DNA of 64,000 bases, taken from the NCBI GenBank assembly GCA_963791635.1, contig CAWBTC010000005.1, positions 372,001-436,000 of the forward strand, read 5' to 3'. The notes beneath the pieces were generated by a model, which worked only from the letters and a program-made list of their open reading frames with translations, ran no database searches and was not told the DNA's origin. The stretch is from VFMC01 sp963791635. GTDB taxonomy: Bacteria > Actinomycetota > Acidimicrobiia > Acidimicrobiales > Ilumatobacteraceae. The translations under genes were made by a program, and so were the position numbers. Of the stretch, positions 8,251 through 21,631 are shown in pieces (the stretch's first letter is position 1; each line of letters starts with the position of its first letter).

Positions 8251-9018
8251 TCAGCCTGCCATCGTGATGATGCTGAAGGTCGCACCCTGTGGGTCGGTGA
8301 TCACTGCGAATCGCCCGGGAGGGATGTCCGTCGGCGGAACCGACACCGTGCCGCCGAGTTTGGCTGCTGCTGCCGCCGACGCGTCGGTGTCGGCGACTGC
8401 GAAGTACACCATCCAGTGGTTGGGCATCCCTGCCGGCCACATGTCGCCCTCCATCACCATCATCCCGGCGATCGCTCGACCGTTCAGCTGGAACTCCGTG
8501 TACGGGTTCGGCCCGGCGGCGGTGTGTGCGATCCAACCGAACACAGCGTCGTAGAACTCGATCGACTCCTTCGGGTTTCGCGTCGTGAGCTCGTTCCAGC
8601 ACAAGGTGTTCGGTTCGTTCACGACCGATGCGCCGATGTGGCTCCGTGGCTCCCACACGCTGAACATCACGCCGGTCGGGTCGACGGCCACGGCCATCCG
8701 ACCGACATCGAGCACGTCCATCGGGTCGACGAGCAGGGTGCCCCCGGCGGCCCTGATCGCAGCTGCAGCGTCGTCTGCACTCGAGACCGACACGTACGTG
8801 GTCCACCATGGCGGCATGTCGGGGTTGGCTTGCGATCCGATCCCTGCCACGGGCTTGCCGTCGAGCAAGCACATCCGATAGCCGCCGGCCTCGGGTGGTC
8901 CTGCGTCGATCACCCAGCCGAAGACGCCACTGTAGAAGCGGGCAGCATCGTCCGGTTCAGGTGTGCCGAGATCGACCCACGAGGGTGTCCCTGGCAGGTA
9001 CGAGGTGATGTCGGGCAT
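8251..9018 (-). CDS. VOC (glyoxalase/bleomycin-resistance) family protein, two domains
   Basis: A 255-residue protein with two vicinal-oxygen-chelate modules. The first (about 1-125) starts PGTPSWVDLGTPEPDDAARF and the second (about 130-255) starts LCWNELTTRNPKESIEFYDAVFGW. Both contain the family's DPTGVMFSVWEP/DPQGATFSI strand. This two-domain form is common in actinobacteria, where substrates are mostly unknown. The ATG at 9018 follows a strong GGGAGG site. The frame extends far upstream without homology, so the longer reading is rejected. Confidence 0.85.
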   Translation of the reverse strand: MPDITSYLPGTPSWVDLGTPEPDDAARFYSGVFGWVIDAGPPEAGGYRMCLLDGKPVAGIGSQANPDMPPWWTTYVSVSSADDAAAAIRAAGGTLLVDPMDVLDVGRMAVAVDPTGVMFSVWEPRSHIGASVVNEPNTLCWNELTTRNPKESIEFYDAVFGWIAHTAAGPNPYTEFQLNGRAIAGMMVMEGDMWPAGMPNHWMVYFAVADTDASAAAAAKLGGTVSVPPTDIPPGRFAVITDPQGATFSIITMAG

Positions 9019-9328
9019 GTCGTTGCCTCCCTCGCCGGCGATCCGTCGCCGGCCGCATTCGCGACCGTACCCGACCGTGCGAGCGGTCCGTGCCCGATCA
9101 GTGCGCTCGCAGATCTCGAGGCTGCGACGGCGCGCCCGTGTGGGGGAACGACGCGGGTTCGGCGACAGGCGAAGCTCATCGGTTGACATGGCGCGCCGAA
9201 GTTCTCCAGAGCCCGAGCACTTCCCGGTCGCGATCCCGGTCGATCGTGATGCTGTGCCGTTCCATTCGGGACGCCGGGCGTCGTACAAGTGGCTGCGGGC
9301 GGCACCGGGCCGCCACAAGGAGGTCACC
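9019..9328. other. Divergent intergenic region between VOC gene and secreted protein
   Basis: This 310-base region separates two divergent genes and must hold both promoters. A TTGACA hexamer lies near 9183 on the plus strand, but no convincing -10 box follows at 17 bp. A near-perfect ribosome-binding site AAGGAGGT ends at about 9324 for the downstream gene. No gene is supported here. Confidence 0.4.
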
Positions 9329-9814
9329 ATGTCCACCAACATCGCCACTCTCGACCACGGGCGTCCGGTTGTTTCGTCCTCACTGCGGCGGGCATCGAGC
9401 AGGAGAGCCGCGCGACGAGGCATCGCGTCGGCATTCGTCGGCACGGCGTTCGCGTTGGGCCCGTGCGCCCCCTCCGTCGAGGCTGCAGGCCCACCGGTCG
9501 ATCGATTCGATGGCATCTATGCAACGTGTGAGGGTCTCGGCGAGATCTTCGCGGTGTCATTGCCGGCCAACGATCATGCACGACTGGTGCCCACGTTCGT
9601 GCTGGACGGAGGCCAGGTGCTCGTGCCGGTGTCCTACGTGTACCGGCTGACCTTCACACCGACCGGCGGCGAGCCACAGACATGGGAGCAATCGGCATCG
9701 CGGCGAGCCCCGGCCAATGCCACCATCGACACATGCGTGGCACAGGGAACGCAGATCACCGACGAGGGGACCTATCAGCTCTACCTCGCAGGGATGATGG
9801 TCGTTCACCCATGA
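9329..9814 (+). CDS. Small secreted protein of unknown function
   Basis: A 161-residue product not recognised as a known family. The N-terminus is arginine-rich (SSRRAARRGIASAF) followed by a short hydrophobic stretch and an SVEAAG cleavage-like site, so export is likely and a Tat-like route is possible. The mature part has three cysteines and a YVYRLTFTP strand-rich pattern, with a TYQLYLAGMMVVHP end. The ATG at 9329 is placed by an excellent AAGGAGGT ribosome-binding site; the upstream open frame has no coding character. Confidence 0.6.
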   Translation: MSTNIATLDHGRPVVSSSLRRASSRRAARRGIASAFVGTAFALGPCAPSVEAAGPPVDRFDGIYATCEGLGEIFAVSLPANDHARLVPTFVLDGGQVLVPVSYVYRLTFTPTGGEPQTWEQSASRRAPANATIDTCVAQGTQITDEGTYQLYLAGMMVVHP

Positions 9815-9902
9815 CGCGCTCGCGGACGGGCCGACCACCGGCCTCGTGCGGGTGGCTCGGCCCGTCCGAGGCGACCCGGTACCGAGAGTAGGTTTGAACG
9901 CC

Positions 9903-11741
9903 ATGGACCAGGCGGCGTTCGCCGTAGCCATCGTGTCGACGGCTGTTGTGGCGACGGTGCTTGCCGTGCGCCGGCCCCGACACCCGGTCACCATCGTCCT
10001 CGCGGTGTTCGCTGTCGGCTGCCTGTGGGGCCTGATGAGGCCGCTGTTCCTCGGGCACAGTCGCTTCGACGAGGCGATGTGGGCCCTCAGCAATCCGATG
10101 ATGGCCCCCCTGATCACCGTCTTCCCGGATGGCCCACACGGGCGGTTGGGCCGGCGAATGCTTGCCTACCAAGGGGTGACGATCGCGTGGACCTTCGCCA
10201 CCGGATTTGCCGGCTACGAACGCAGTGGTGCACCCACCTGGTACTTCCGGATCGACCAGGTGCTGCTGGTGGGACTGGTGGCGACGGTCGTGGTCGCGAC
10301 GGTGTCGTTGGGCCGCCTGTTGCGGCGTTCCAGAGGCGAGCGGCGGACGCGCATCGGCATCGTGTTCGCCGTCGCTGCGTTCTGGGTCGCCCAGGTCGTG
10401 CTCCTCGGCCCGCTGTCAGCCGTCGGTCCGCACGGTCCGACGTGGCTGGACCAGGCGCTCGAAGCACTCAACTTCGTCGTCATCCTCGGCGGGCTTCCCG
10501 TTGCCGTCGGCCTCGGGGTGCTCGTCGAGCGGCCGGGCCCGCTGGCCGGGGCGTTGAACCGGGCGCTGTCATGGATGCTCCTGATCGGCATCGTCACTGC
10601 GGGCAGCCTCCTCCTTGCGGGGGCACTGTCGTCAGCGATGGGCGAACCCGATGGACCCCCTCTGGCGGTCGCTGTTCCGGCGGTGGCTGTGGCTGTGTTG
10701 GCCGCCCCGCTCCGGAGCCTCGTGCGACGACCGGTCGACAGGTTGCTGCCCCGGATCGGCCCGGAGCAGGTCGCGTTGCGGGGCCTGTCCGACCGCTTGG
10801 CAGTGACGGTGGCACCTGCGGAGGTGCCGACCATCGTCGCATCGACGCTGGGCGAGGCGTTCGACGCATCAGGTGTGCAGATCGAGGTCGAAGGACACAC
10901 GGTGGCACATTGGGGAGCGGAGTTCGACCATGAGAAGGCGAACGCGTTCCCCCTCGTGCAGGCCGGCCGGCCGGTTGGGCAACTGCGACTCTGCGCATCC
11001 GAGATCGCCGACGGATCCCTGGACCTCGTGCTGCCCCATGTGGCAGCTGCGCTCGAATCTGCCCACCTCGCAGTCGAGCTCGAACGGTCGCACGACAGGC
11101 TCCTGGCGGCGCGCTCGGAGGAGCGATCACGCCTGAGGGCCGACCTCCACGACGAGTTGAGCCCGTCACTCGCTGGGATGCGCCTTGCGGCCGCAAGCAT
11201 TCGCGAGCGACTCCGTGGCGATTCGGCGTTGTCCGATCCCGTCACCGACGACCTGCTCGCCCGCATCGAAGCCGAGGCCGGCGAGTCGGTCCACACGATC
11301 CGCCGGATCCTCAACGGCCTTCGACCGATCTCGATCGACGACCTGGGTCTGTACGGAGCGTTGCGACAGCGCGCCATGACGTTCGATCGCCCCGGGACCT
11401 TCGAGGTGTCGTTCTCGGCCACTGCCGACCTCCCCGCGGTGGCGGCCGAGGTGGAGGTGGCGCTCTATCGAACACTGGCCGAGGCAGTGAACAATGCTGC
11501 CCGCCACTCCCGGGCCCGGCACTGCAATGTGCGCGTCGGCACCGCCGACTCCGCAGTGCTCGTCGATGTGTCGGACGATGGAATCGGCTTCGGCGCGGGC
11601 GACGACATCGTCGGGCTCGGGCTGCGTTCGATGCTGTCCCGGGCGGAGAGCCTCGGCGGCCACCTCCGGATCCAGCCGGAGACCCCGCATGGCACGAGGG
11701 TCATCGCCTCGTTTCCGATCGTGCGGGCGACGTCGACGTGA
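9903..11741 (+). CDS. NarL-type sensor histidine kinase
   Basis: A membrane histidine kinase of about 612 residues. The first half holds roughly eight hydrophobic segments, so the sensor is membrane-embedded. A HisKA_3 dimerisation domain carries the phospho-acceptor His in RADLHDELSPSLAGMRLA, preceded by a coiled segment. The HATPase_c domain shows the N box AEAVNNAARHS, the G1 box DDGIGFG and a GLGLRSM G2 box. This pairing predicts phosphotransfer to the LuxR-type regulator that overlaps its 3' end by 4 bases. The ATG at 9903 begins the first membrane segment. The signal sensed is unknown. Confidence 0.88.
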   Translation: MDQAAFAVAIVSTAVVATVLAVRRPRHPVTIVLAVFAVGCLWGLMRPLFLGHSRFDEAMWALSNPMMAPLITVFPDGPHGRLGRRMLAYQGVTIAWTFATGFAGYERSGAPTWYFRIDQVLLVGLVATVVVATVSLGRLLRRSRGERRTRIGIVFAVAAFWVAQVVLLGPLSAVGPHGPTWLDQALEALNFVVILGGLPVAVGLGVLVERPGPLAGALNRALSWMLLIGIVTAGSLLLAGALSSAMGEPDGPPLAVAVPAVAVAVLAAPLRSLVRRPVDRLLPRIGPEQVALRGLSDRLAVTVAPAEVPTIVASTLGEAFDASGVQIEVEGHTVAHWGAEFDHEKANAFPLVQAGRPVGQLRLCASEIADGSLDLVLPHVAAALESAHLAVELERSHDRLLAARSEERSRLRADLHDELSPSLAGMRLAAASIRERLRGDSALSDPVTDDLLARIEAEAGESVHTIRRILNGLRPISIDDLGLYGALRQRAMTFDRPGTFEVSFSATADLPAVAAEVEVALYRTLAEAVNNAARHSRARHCNVRVGTADSAVLVDVSDDGIGFGAGDDIVGLGLRSMLSRAESLGGHLRIQPETPHGTRVIASFPIVRATST

Positions 11742-12361
11742 ACGTGCTGATCGCCGAGGACCATCCGATGTTCCGCGATGGGCTGGCGGCACTCATCGGA
11801 GGGCGTCCCGGCATCACCAAGGTGCGAGCAGTCGCCAGCGGCAGCGAGGCGATCGCCGTGGCTGAATCGGACCCGCCCGACGTTGCGGTGGTCGACCTTC
11901 GCATGCCCGGCGGCGACGGCATCTCACTGATCTCCGCTCTGGTCGAGCGGTTCCCGACAGTCCGCATCCTCGTTCTGACCTCATCGGACGACGACCGCTC
12001 GATCTCGGAAGCATTCGCGGCGGGGGCACACGGTTACCTTCTCAAGAGTGCCGGACCGGATGAGATCGCCGAGGCCGTCGTCGCCGTCGCAACCGGGACG
12101 GCCGTGCTGTCCGACGAGGTCTTGGCCGTCCTGTCACGCAGGAGCCATCAGCGCCCGCTGCCGGAGCTCACCGACAGGGAGTTCGAGGTGTTGGAGGCCC
12201 TGTCGGCCGGCCGCACCACGGACTCGATCGCTCGTCACCTCGGCATGTCGGCCAAGACGGTGCGCAATCACGTGTCGAACGTGCTGAACAAGCTCGGCGT
12301 CCAGGATCGCACCGCCGCAGTCGTCGTGGCGCATCGTCACGGCATGGGCACCGAGGGCTGA
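11738..12361 (+). CDS. NarL/FixJ-family response regulator
   Basis: A 207-residue regulator. The receiver domain (1-120) starts NVLIAEDHPMFRDGL, with acidic residues E6-D7 and phospho-acceptor Asp in VAVVDLRMPGGDG. Conserved Thr/Ser and Lys are seen in VLTSSD and YLLKSAG. The C-terminal LuxR-type helix-turn-helix reads LTDREFEVLEALSAG, then TKTVRNHVSNVLNKL-like (observed SAKTVRNHVSNVLNKL) and DRTAAV. The start is a GTG overlapping the kinase stop. It is the cognate partner of the upstream kinase. Confidence 0.9.
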   Translation: MNVLIAEDHPMFRDGLAALIGGRPGITKVRAVASGSEAIAVAESDPPDVAVVDLRMPGGDGISLISALVERFPTVRILVLTSSDDDRSISEAFAAGAHGYLLKSAGPDEIAEAVVAVATGTAVLSDEVLAVLSRRSHQRPLPELTDREFEVLEALSAGRTTDSIARHLGMSAKTVRNHVSNVLNKLGVQDRTAAVVVAHRHGMGTEG

Positions 12362-12549
12362 GGTGCGGCGGTCAGTGTGAGCCACCGCGGCGTGGTGCCC
12401 ACTGACCGGTGTGTGATCGACTCGGGCAAGCATCTGCGGTGGTCGTGACGGCGGCGTGGAGCCAGTGAAGGGTCCTGAGGAGCGTGGGACATCGACCACA
12501 CCGCGCTGTCGGCGAAGACCGTCCCTTGTGTGGGGTGACGTCCACGGGG

Positions 12550-13335
12550 TCACTGTCCGCCGACGTGAAGCGCGGTGGTCAGTCGGGCGATCGCGTCGGC
12601 TCGAGGTTGCGCGGGCACGTACTGCCAGCCGACGGAGTTCGTGTTCATGAGCTCGCCGTGCAACCACGCGAGCCGTTTCCTGACAGGCTTCGGTACATCA
12701 CGGAGCTCGGCGAGACGGGCCACGGTCAACAGCGCGGCAGCGTCCTGCAGATGCTTCTGCGAGTCGCGTGCGTTGTCGATCACGTGCCATGCAGTCGCTT
12801 TCGCGTAGATGGCACCGAGCACCGACGGAACACGGATGGTCAGCGGCGGCTCGTCCACGGCGTACGTGACGGCGATCTCGGTTGCGGTCTTGATCGCAAC
12901 GTCGGTTCCGGGGGCTTCCAGCGCCCGCCGGTCGCTCTGGGTGGGGACGACCCTGCGCAGGCGCAGAGAAGCCTCCGGCGCGAGGATGTCGACGAATGCG
13001 CCAGACGTCGGCTCACGAAACCGGACACCGATCTCGCCCGCGGGGCCGGCCGGGAGCTCTTCGAACCCCATCTCGAGGAGCCCTCGAGCGAGCTTTCGGA
13101 GCACCGACCGGTCAGCCACCACATCGCCGATGATGTCGCCGTCATCGGTGGGCCGCAGCATGATCGCGCCGCGCGAGATCAACAGGATCTCGACCATCAG
13201 CCCGCCGATGAGGCACCACTGTGTCGTCGCCACGATCTGCCCGAGGCCGCGCAACGAACGCAGGACCACAACCTGCTTGGCCGGCAGCGGACCGCTGGCG
13301 ACGAGGTTCACGGCCGGTGTGTTCAGGTCGGTCAT
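12550..13335 (-). CDS. AbiEii-like nucleotidyltransferase-fold toxin
   Basis: A 261-residue protein with a nucleotidyltransferase-fold start: WCLIGGLMVEILL, then RPTDDGDIIGDV, matching the GG-x-A-x-E and RxTxDxD pattern of AbiEii/AbiGii toxin proteins (Asp pair for metal binding). Family members act as nucleotidyltransferase toxins in AbiE-type abortive infection, with a cognate DNA-binding antitoxin upstream. The ATG at 13335 overlaps the upstream gene stop (ATGA), fixing the start and implying translational coupling. The first Gly-Ser motif of classical polymerase-beta enzymes is degenerate (LIGGL), as usual for this family. Toxicity is inference. Confidence 0.65.
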   Translation of the reverse strand: MTDLNTPAVNLVASGPLPAKQVVVLRSLRGLGQIVATTQWCLIGGLMVEILLISRGAIMLRPTDDGDIIGDVVADRSVLRKLARGLLEMGFEELPAGPAGEIGVRFREPTSGAFVDILAPEASLRLRRVVPTQSDRRALEAPGTDVAIKTATEIAVTYAVDEPPLTIRVPSVLGAIYAKATAWHVIDNARDSQKHLQDAAALLTVARLAELRDVPKPVRKRLAWLHGELMNTNSVGWQYVPAQPRADAIARLTTALHVGGQ

Positions 13336-13979
13336 CTCCGGCCGAACTGGAGCTCGCGGTACACCTCGGTGGCGGCGCGATCGCCGGCTTCCATGAGGTC
13401 GGTGTAGGCGACGACCAGGTTGACCGTTCGGCTGGTCGCGAGCAGTTCCCACTGGTGGCTGGTCACGGCATGGACGGTGACGTTCGGTTCCGCGGTCACA
13501 GGCCGCAGACCGATGCTGATCGAGTACGAGACCACCCTCGTCTCGGCCACGTACACGTCGAGGGGCGGGGTGAAGGGGCGGGCAGCCGCGCCGCGATCGG
13601 CCGCTGCATGAGCACCGCCGACGACGACATCCGGGTCTTCGTACACGTCGGCCGTCAGGTCGGGCAGCATCCGGCCGGTGGTGTGGCGGGCACGGCCGGA
13701 CAGGAGGTGCCAGTTCTCGTGGAGCCACTCGAGCGGGCGTCGACCATGACTGAGCTCGTCGATGATCTGCCAACAGCTCGTCGCGGAGTAGGGCCGGCCT
13801 CCCGGGCGGGGGATCCGTTGGGAGCGGAACACCTCGTGACGCGGGATGATCCAGCGGTTGCCGATCCGCTCGGCAACGAGTTGGTCGTCGCGGATCATGT
13901 GTTGCACCCGGATGCGTGACACGCCGAGCGCCTCCGCAGCTTCTCGAACGGTGAACCCGTCGACCAGTGCGCCGCCCAT
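13332..13979 (-). CDS. HTH-domain antitoxin/repressor of AbiE-like pair
   Basis: A 215-residue protein. The N-terminal excisionase-like winged helix (residues 8-60) reads FTVREAAEALGVSRIRVQHM, then RIGNRWIIPRHEV. The C-terminal 150 residues have no motif I can name, but length and gene order (DNA-binding protein first, nucleotidyltransferase second, 4-base overlap) match AbiEi-AbiEii type modules. It probably neutralises the toxin and represses the operon from the palindrome just upstream of its own start. What else it could be: a simple transcription factor fused to an unknown domain. Confidence 0.65.
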   Translation of the reverse strand: MGGALVDGFTVREAAEALGVSRIRVQHMIRDDQLVAERIGNRWIIPRHEVFRSQRIPRPGGRPYSATSCWQIIDELSHGRRPLEWLHENWHLLSGRARHTTGRMLPDLTADVYEDPDVVVGGAHAAADRGAAARPFTPPLDVYVAETRVVSYSISIGLRPVTAEPNVTVHAVTSHQWELLATSRTVNLVVAYTDLMEAGDRAATEVYRELQFGRR

Positions 13980-13988
13980 CTAATAACT

Positions 13989-14004
13989 ATAACACTTCTG
14001 TTAT
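13989..14004 (-). promoter_or_regulatory. Palindromic operator/promoter of the AbiE-like operon
   Basis: ATAACA-CTTC-TGTTAT is a perfect 6-bp inverted repeat only about 10 bases upstream of the antitoxin ATG. It lies in a strikingly AT-rich patch (13981-14004), and on the minus strand a TATAGT/TAGTTA -10-like hexamer sits between it and the start. The geometry fits a near-leaderless transcript with autorepression at the promoter. Confidence 0.6.
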
Positions 14005-14081
14005 GGTTGTCGGCTTCGATGCGCCGCAGCTCGAGGCGCTGCGACGGTTCAGACCTCGCCGTCGCCGCGTGCGCCGCGAGG

Positions 14082-16466
<2,385 letters not shown>

Positions 16467-16754
16467 GCTTCTCGCGTCTCCGTCAGCTCGTTGGTGTTGC
16501 AGTGGAGCACGGCTCGACGCCGTGTGGACCCGCCGTGTGGACCCGCCGTGTGGACGTGTCGTCATCCGGGCAATGCCCTGGCCGCCACCGATGACTCGAG
16601 CGGTGTCCTCTCCCTTTTGTAGCAGACGAGATGTCGAACGTGGCGAGATGTCGAGCGTGGTGTCGTGTCGGGTTGATGCCCGACGGCCGTCGGCGCCCGG
16701 GAGATCGTGAGCATCCGTTCGCCGCGCGTCGAGAATCAGTACGGTCTTCGAGTC
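16467..16754. repeat. Divergent region with short tandem repeats
   Basis: Between the divergent UvrA-like and LPETG genes, CGTGTGGACCCGC repeats three times at 13-bp spacing (16521, 16534, 16547, the last diverging), and GAGATGTCGARCGTGG repeats twice at 17-bp spacing near 16628-16661. Such repeats in a promoter region may be regulator sites. I recognise no known operator. Confidence 0.5.
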
Positions 16755-17570
16755 ATGAAGAGCCTCTCCCGCGTCAAACTCGTCCTGCCCTTCGTCGCAG
16801 CCCTCGCAGCCCTCGTCGCTGTCGCTGTGATGCCGGGCACCGCCTCTGCATTCCACACGAACATCACGGGCGTTGCGTCATGCCTCGCCGACAACGGCAC
16901 GTACTCGGTCACCTGGACCGTCGTCGTGCCGAACGAGCCGTGGGCCGTCGGTTCCACCGCCACGCTGTCCAGTTCGGTGGCGCTCAGCCCCGGCGGATCG
17001 CTGTCACCCGGCCAGTCGGCCACCGGGACGGGTACTGGCTACACGGCCGCCACCGCAACCATCTCGGTCACGAGCACGTGGAGCCCCTCGACCGAAGTCG
17101 GGACCGACATCGGCTCGGTCGCCCGCCCCACCACCCCGTGCCCGGCGCCCACCACGGTTGCGGCACCGACCACGACGGCTGCTCCGGCGGACGTGTGCGC
17201 CAACATCGACGGCACGCAGACCTCGGTGCCCGCGGGTTATGTGGCGTCCGGCACGACCTGCACACCTGCGTCGGTGACCCCGGCGCCGACCACGACGGCA
17301 CCGGGCGCTGCCCCAGTGGCAGCACCGGCCGACGTGTGCTCGAACCTGGCGGGCGTGCAGACCTCGGTGCCGTCGGGCTACGTGTTGCGCAACGGTCGCT
17401 GCATCACGTCAGCTGCTGCAGCAGCCGGTGTGAACGGCACCTCGGGTGCCAGCGGCATTCTGCCCGAGACGGGTACGTCGGTGTGGCCGTCGCTGCTGGC
17501 GGCGGCTTTCGTCGCGGCCGGCGCTCTGGCGCTGTGGCTCGTCGGTCGACCCACCAGCTCGCGGAACTGA
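16755..17570 (+). CDS. LPXTG-type cell-wall-anchored secreted protein
   Basis: A 271-residue protein with an N-terminal signal peptide (LVLPFVAALAALVAVAVMPG, cut near ASAF) and a C-terminal sorting signal: LPETG at residues 236-240, a hydrophobic segment (LLAAAFVAAGALALWLV) and a short tail ending RPTSSRN. It should be covalently attached to peptidoglycan by a class E/A-like sortase. The middle has an Ig-like N-terminal part and two repeats with the pattern PADVC-x-N, TSVP-x-GYV and a second Cys, joined by Thr/Pro/Ala linkers. No sortase gene is in the window. The ATG at 16755 is preferred to an upstream in-frame start because it begins the signal peptide. Confidence 0.85.
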   Translation: MKSLSRVKLVLPFVAALAALVAVAVMPGTASAFHTNITGVASCLADNGTYSVTWTVVVPNEPWAVGSTATLSSSVALSPGGSLSPGQSATGTGTGYTAATATISVTSTWSPSTEVGTDIGSVARPTTPCPAPTTVAAPTTTAAPADVCANIDGTQTSVPAGYVASGTTCTPASVTPAPTTTAPGAAPVAAPADVCSNLAGVQTSVPSGYVLRNGRCITSAAAAAGVNGTSGASGILPETGTSVWPSLLAAAFVAAGALALWLVGRPTSSRN

Positions 17571-17749
17571 TCGGCCGCAGTCGGCCCACCGGATCGGGAA
17601 CGTCGGCGCTGGGAGAGGCGCCGGCCACACCGCTCGCAGGGTCACCGCAGATGTGTCGGGTGCGCGACCGGATTCGTCGCGGCCGGCCAGGATGAACTGT
17701 GCTGCTCGTGGTTCGCCGCTCGCTGTACGACGAGTTCGACGGCGTGTGC
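17571..17749. other. Convergent intergenic region
   Basis: The gap between the LPETG gene and the first deacetylase gene (convergent) contains only a weak GGCGC-N8-GCGCC stem near 17607-17624. I see no gene. Confidence 0.3.
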
Positions 17750-19702
17750 TCAGCAGCTCGGGACGCTGCGGAACTCGAAGCGGGTGGCGTTCACCGCAAG
17801 CCACTGGTCGACGGCGACGATCGTGTTCGGCGCCCAATCGTGCATCAGAACGATCGAACCGTTGCCCACGGTGTTCAGCGTGTTCACGATGCTCTGCACC
17901 GACGTCACGCCGGTGTTCCAGTCGCGGGTGTCGTGCGTCCACAGGATCGTTGACAGTCCCAGGGTCGCGATCGTGTTGGTGGCGGTGGTGTTGAGGTAAC
18001 CGTAGGGCGGGCGCATGCAGTTCGGCCGGACGCCCGCGGCGGCGAAGATGCTCTCCTCGGCAGTGCCCAACTGGGCGGCGATCTGCGCGGAGGTGAGTGT
18101 CGTGAGATCGGGATGTGAGTCGGTGTGATTGCCGATCTTGTGGCCGCGTTGCACGATCTGGGCCGTCACCGAGGGATACGAGCGGACGTTCTGACCGAGG
18201 ACGAAGAACGTGGCCTTCACGCCGTACCGGCCGAGCATGTCGAGCATTGCCGGTGTGTAATCGGGGCCGGGGCCGTCATCGAAACTGAGGTACACCACGG
18301 GCCGGATGCCTGGCAGCGTCGTGGTCGTCGCTGCCGGCGTGGTGGTCGGCGGCGTGGTCGGCGGCGTGGTTGTTGGCGTGGTGGTTGGCGTGGTGGTCGT
18401 GGTTGGCGGTGTACCCGTCGGTGAGCGCCAAGGAGGTGTCGTCGGTGTCGAGCGAACCGACGGCAGCAATCACGTGGTAGATCGTGACGGACGCAGTGCC
18501 CGCGGGCGTGACGAAGACCCAACTGGCCTGCACCCAACCGGTCGACGGCGCCAGGTTGACCGGAGTCGTGTAGGTGATCGTGCCGTTGGTGGAGCGGTAC
18601 TCGGCGACGAGTTGGGTGGTGACGTTCGAGCGATACCAGTCGCGGAACGTGTAGCTGGTGTTGGGTTGCACCGCCACGTGCGGGAAGTACCACTTCGCAT
18701 CGCCGCTGCTCCGGCTCGTGAGGGCGACGCGTGTGAACCGGTTGCCGGAGTGTGCGCCGCCGGTGGGGTAGCTGAACGCTCGGGTGTTCGTGCCCCAGCC
18801 GCCTTGGGCCCAGGATTGTGGGAGCGACGCATTGGACGGATTCACGGTTTCCACTGACGGGTTCGCCACGAGGCCACCCGATGTTGGCGGCAGGGTCGTG
18901 ACTGGTGGTGTCGTGGTGACTGGTGGTGTCGTGGAGTGACTGGTGGTGTCGTGGTGACTGGTGGTGTCGTGGTGACTGGTGGTGTCGTGGTGACTGGTGG
19001 TGTCGTGGTGACTGGTGGTGTCGTGGTGACTGGTGGTGTCGTGGTGACTGGTGGTGTCGTGGTGACTGGTGGTGTCGTGGTGACTGGTGGTGTCGTGGTG
19101 ACTGGTGGTGTCGTGGTGACTGGTGGTGTGGTCGTGACCGGTGACGGCAGGTTGGAGCTGAACGACGTGTCGTCGGTGTCGAGCGTGCCGTTGCCCTGGA
19201 TGAGGTGGTACACCGTCACGGATGCCGCGTTCGCCGGGGTGGTGAACGTCGCCGTCGTCTGTGTCCACGTGGTGGCCGCCGGCAGGCTTCGCAGCCAGAT
19301 CCACGATGTTGCGCCGGCAGTGGAACGCACCTCTGCCACGAGCACCGTCGCCTGCGACGACCGATACCAGTTGCGAAAGGTGTAGCCCGTGCTCGGCGTG
19401 ACGTTCACCGGGTTGAACCACCACTTGGCATCACCGTTGGAGTAGTTCGACATCACGACTCGCGTGAAGCGTGTCCCCGTGTGTGCACCGGTGCTCGGGT
19501 AGCTGAACGTGCGCGAATTGGTACCCCACCCGCCCTGGTTCCACGCTTGAGGGAGCGCGGCACTCGCGCCGACGATCTCCACCGATCCGTTGGCGACGAG
19601 CTCAGGGCCGGCCCGGGCGGTCCGCGGGGAAGTGAGCACCATGCCGATCAGCGGCACGACCACCAGGATCGCCAGGCACTGCCAGAACCGTCGCCCGCTC
19701 AT
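17750..19702 (-). pseudogene. Secreted NodB-type polysaccharide deacetylase with two CBM-like domains, two frameshifts
   Basis: Three frames together spell one protein with the same architecture as the intact neighbour at 19811-21631. Frame one (19702 to about 18940) has the signal peptide, a first beta-sandwich domain (ELVANGSVE, GGWGTNSRTFSY, TLDTDDTSF) and TTPPV repeats. Frame two (about 18935 to 18420) has a second such domain starting GGLVANPSVE. Frame three (about 18415 to 17750) has the deacetylase: LSFDDGPG, NHTDSHPDL, CMRPPYGY, WTHDTRDW, VLMHDW and a terminal Cys. The first shift is a visible 2-base insertion inside the 18-bp repeat array; the second, near 18415, equals one extra base. 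They compensate each other. Domains are uninterrupted by stops, so decay is recent or the indels are assembly errors. Confidence 0.8.
18901..19136. repeat. 18-bp tandem repeat array encoding TTPPVT, with a 2-base insertion
   Basis: ACTGGTGGTGTCGTGGTG repeats 13 times. Copies start at 18901, 18919, 18939 and then every 18 bp to 19119. The 20-bp step between 18919 and 18939 is due to an extra AG, which breaks the reading frame of the deacetylase gene. The array codes for the Pro/Thr linker between two beta-sandwich domains. Confidence 0.9.
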
Positions 19703-19810
19703 TCGCTCGACCCCCAGCCCGGCCGCCCTCCGGCGCTCCGCCCGAGTCGGACTGTACCCAGTCCCGCACTCACTGCCGTGGATAGGCGAACGATGTCGGC
19801 GGCCCCGCGT

Positions 19811-21631
<1,821 letters not shown>

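Noticed and set aside
9090..9650. Alternative frame over the start of the small secreted protein
   Set aside because: The frame with the AAGGAGGT site, signal-like N-terminus and clean stop is better supported.
18901..19136. Repeat array as CRISPR
   Set aside because: Units are directly adjacent with no spacers and encode a protein linker.
18936..19385. Plus-strand open frame encoding GGVVVT repeats
   Set aside because: Antisense shadow of the TTPPVT linker array; no start site, no domain outside the repeat.
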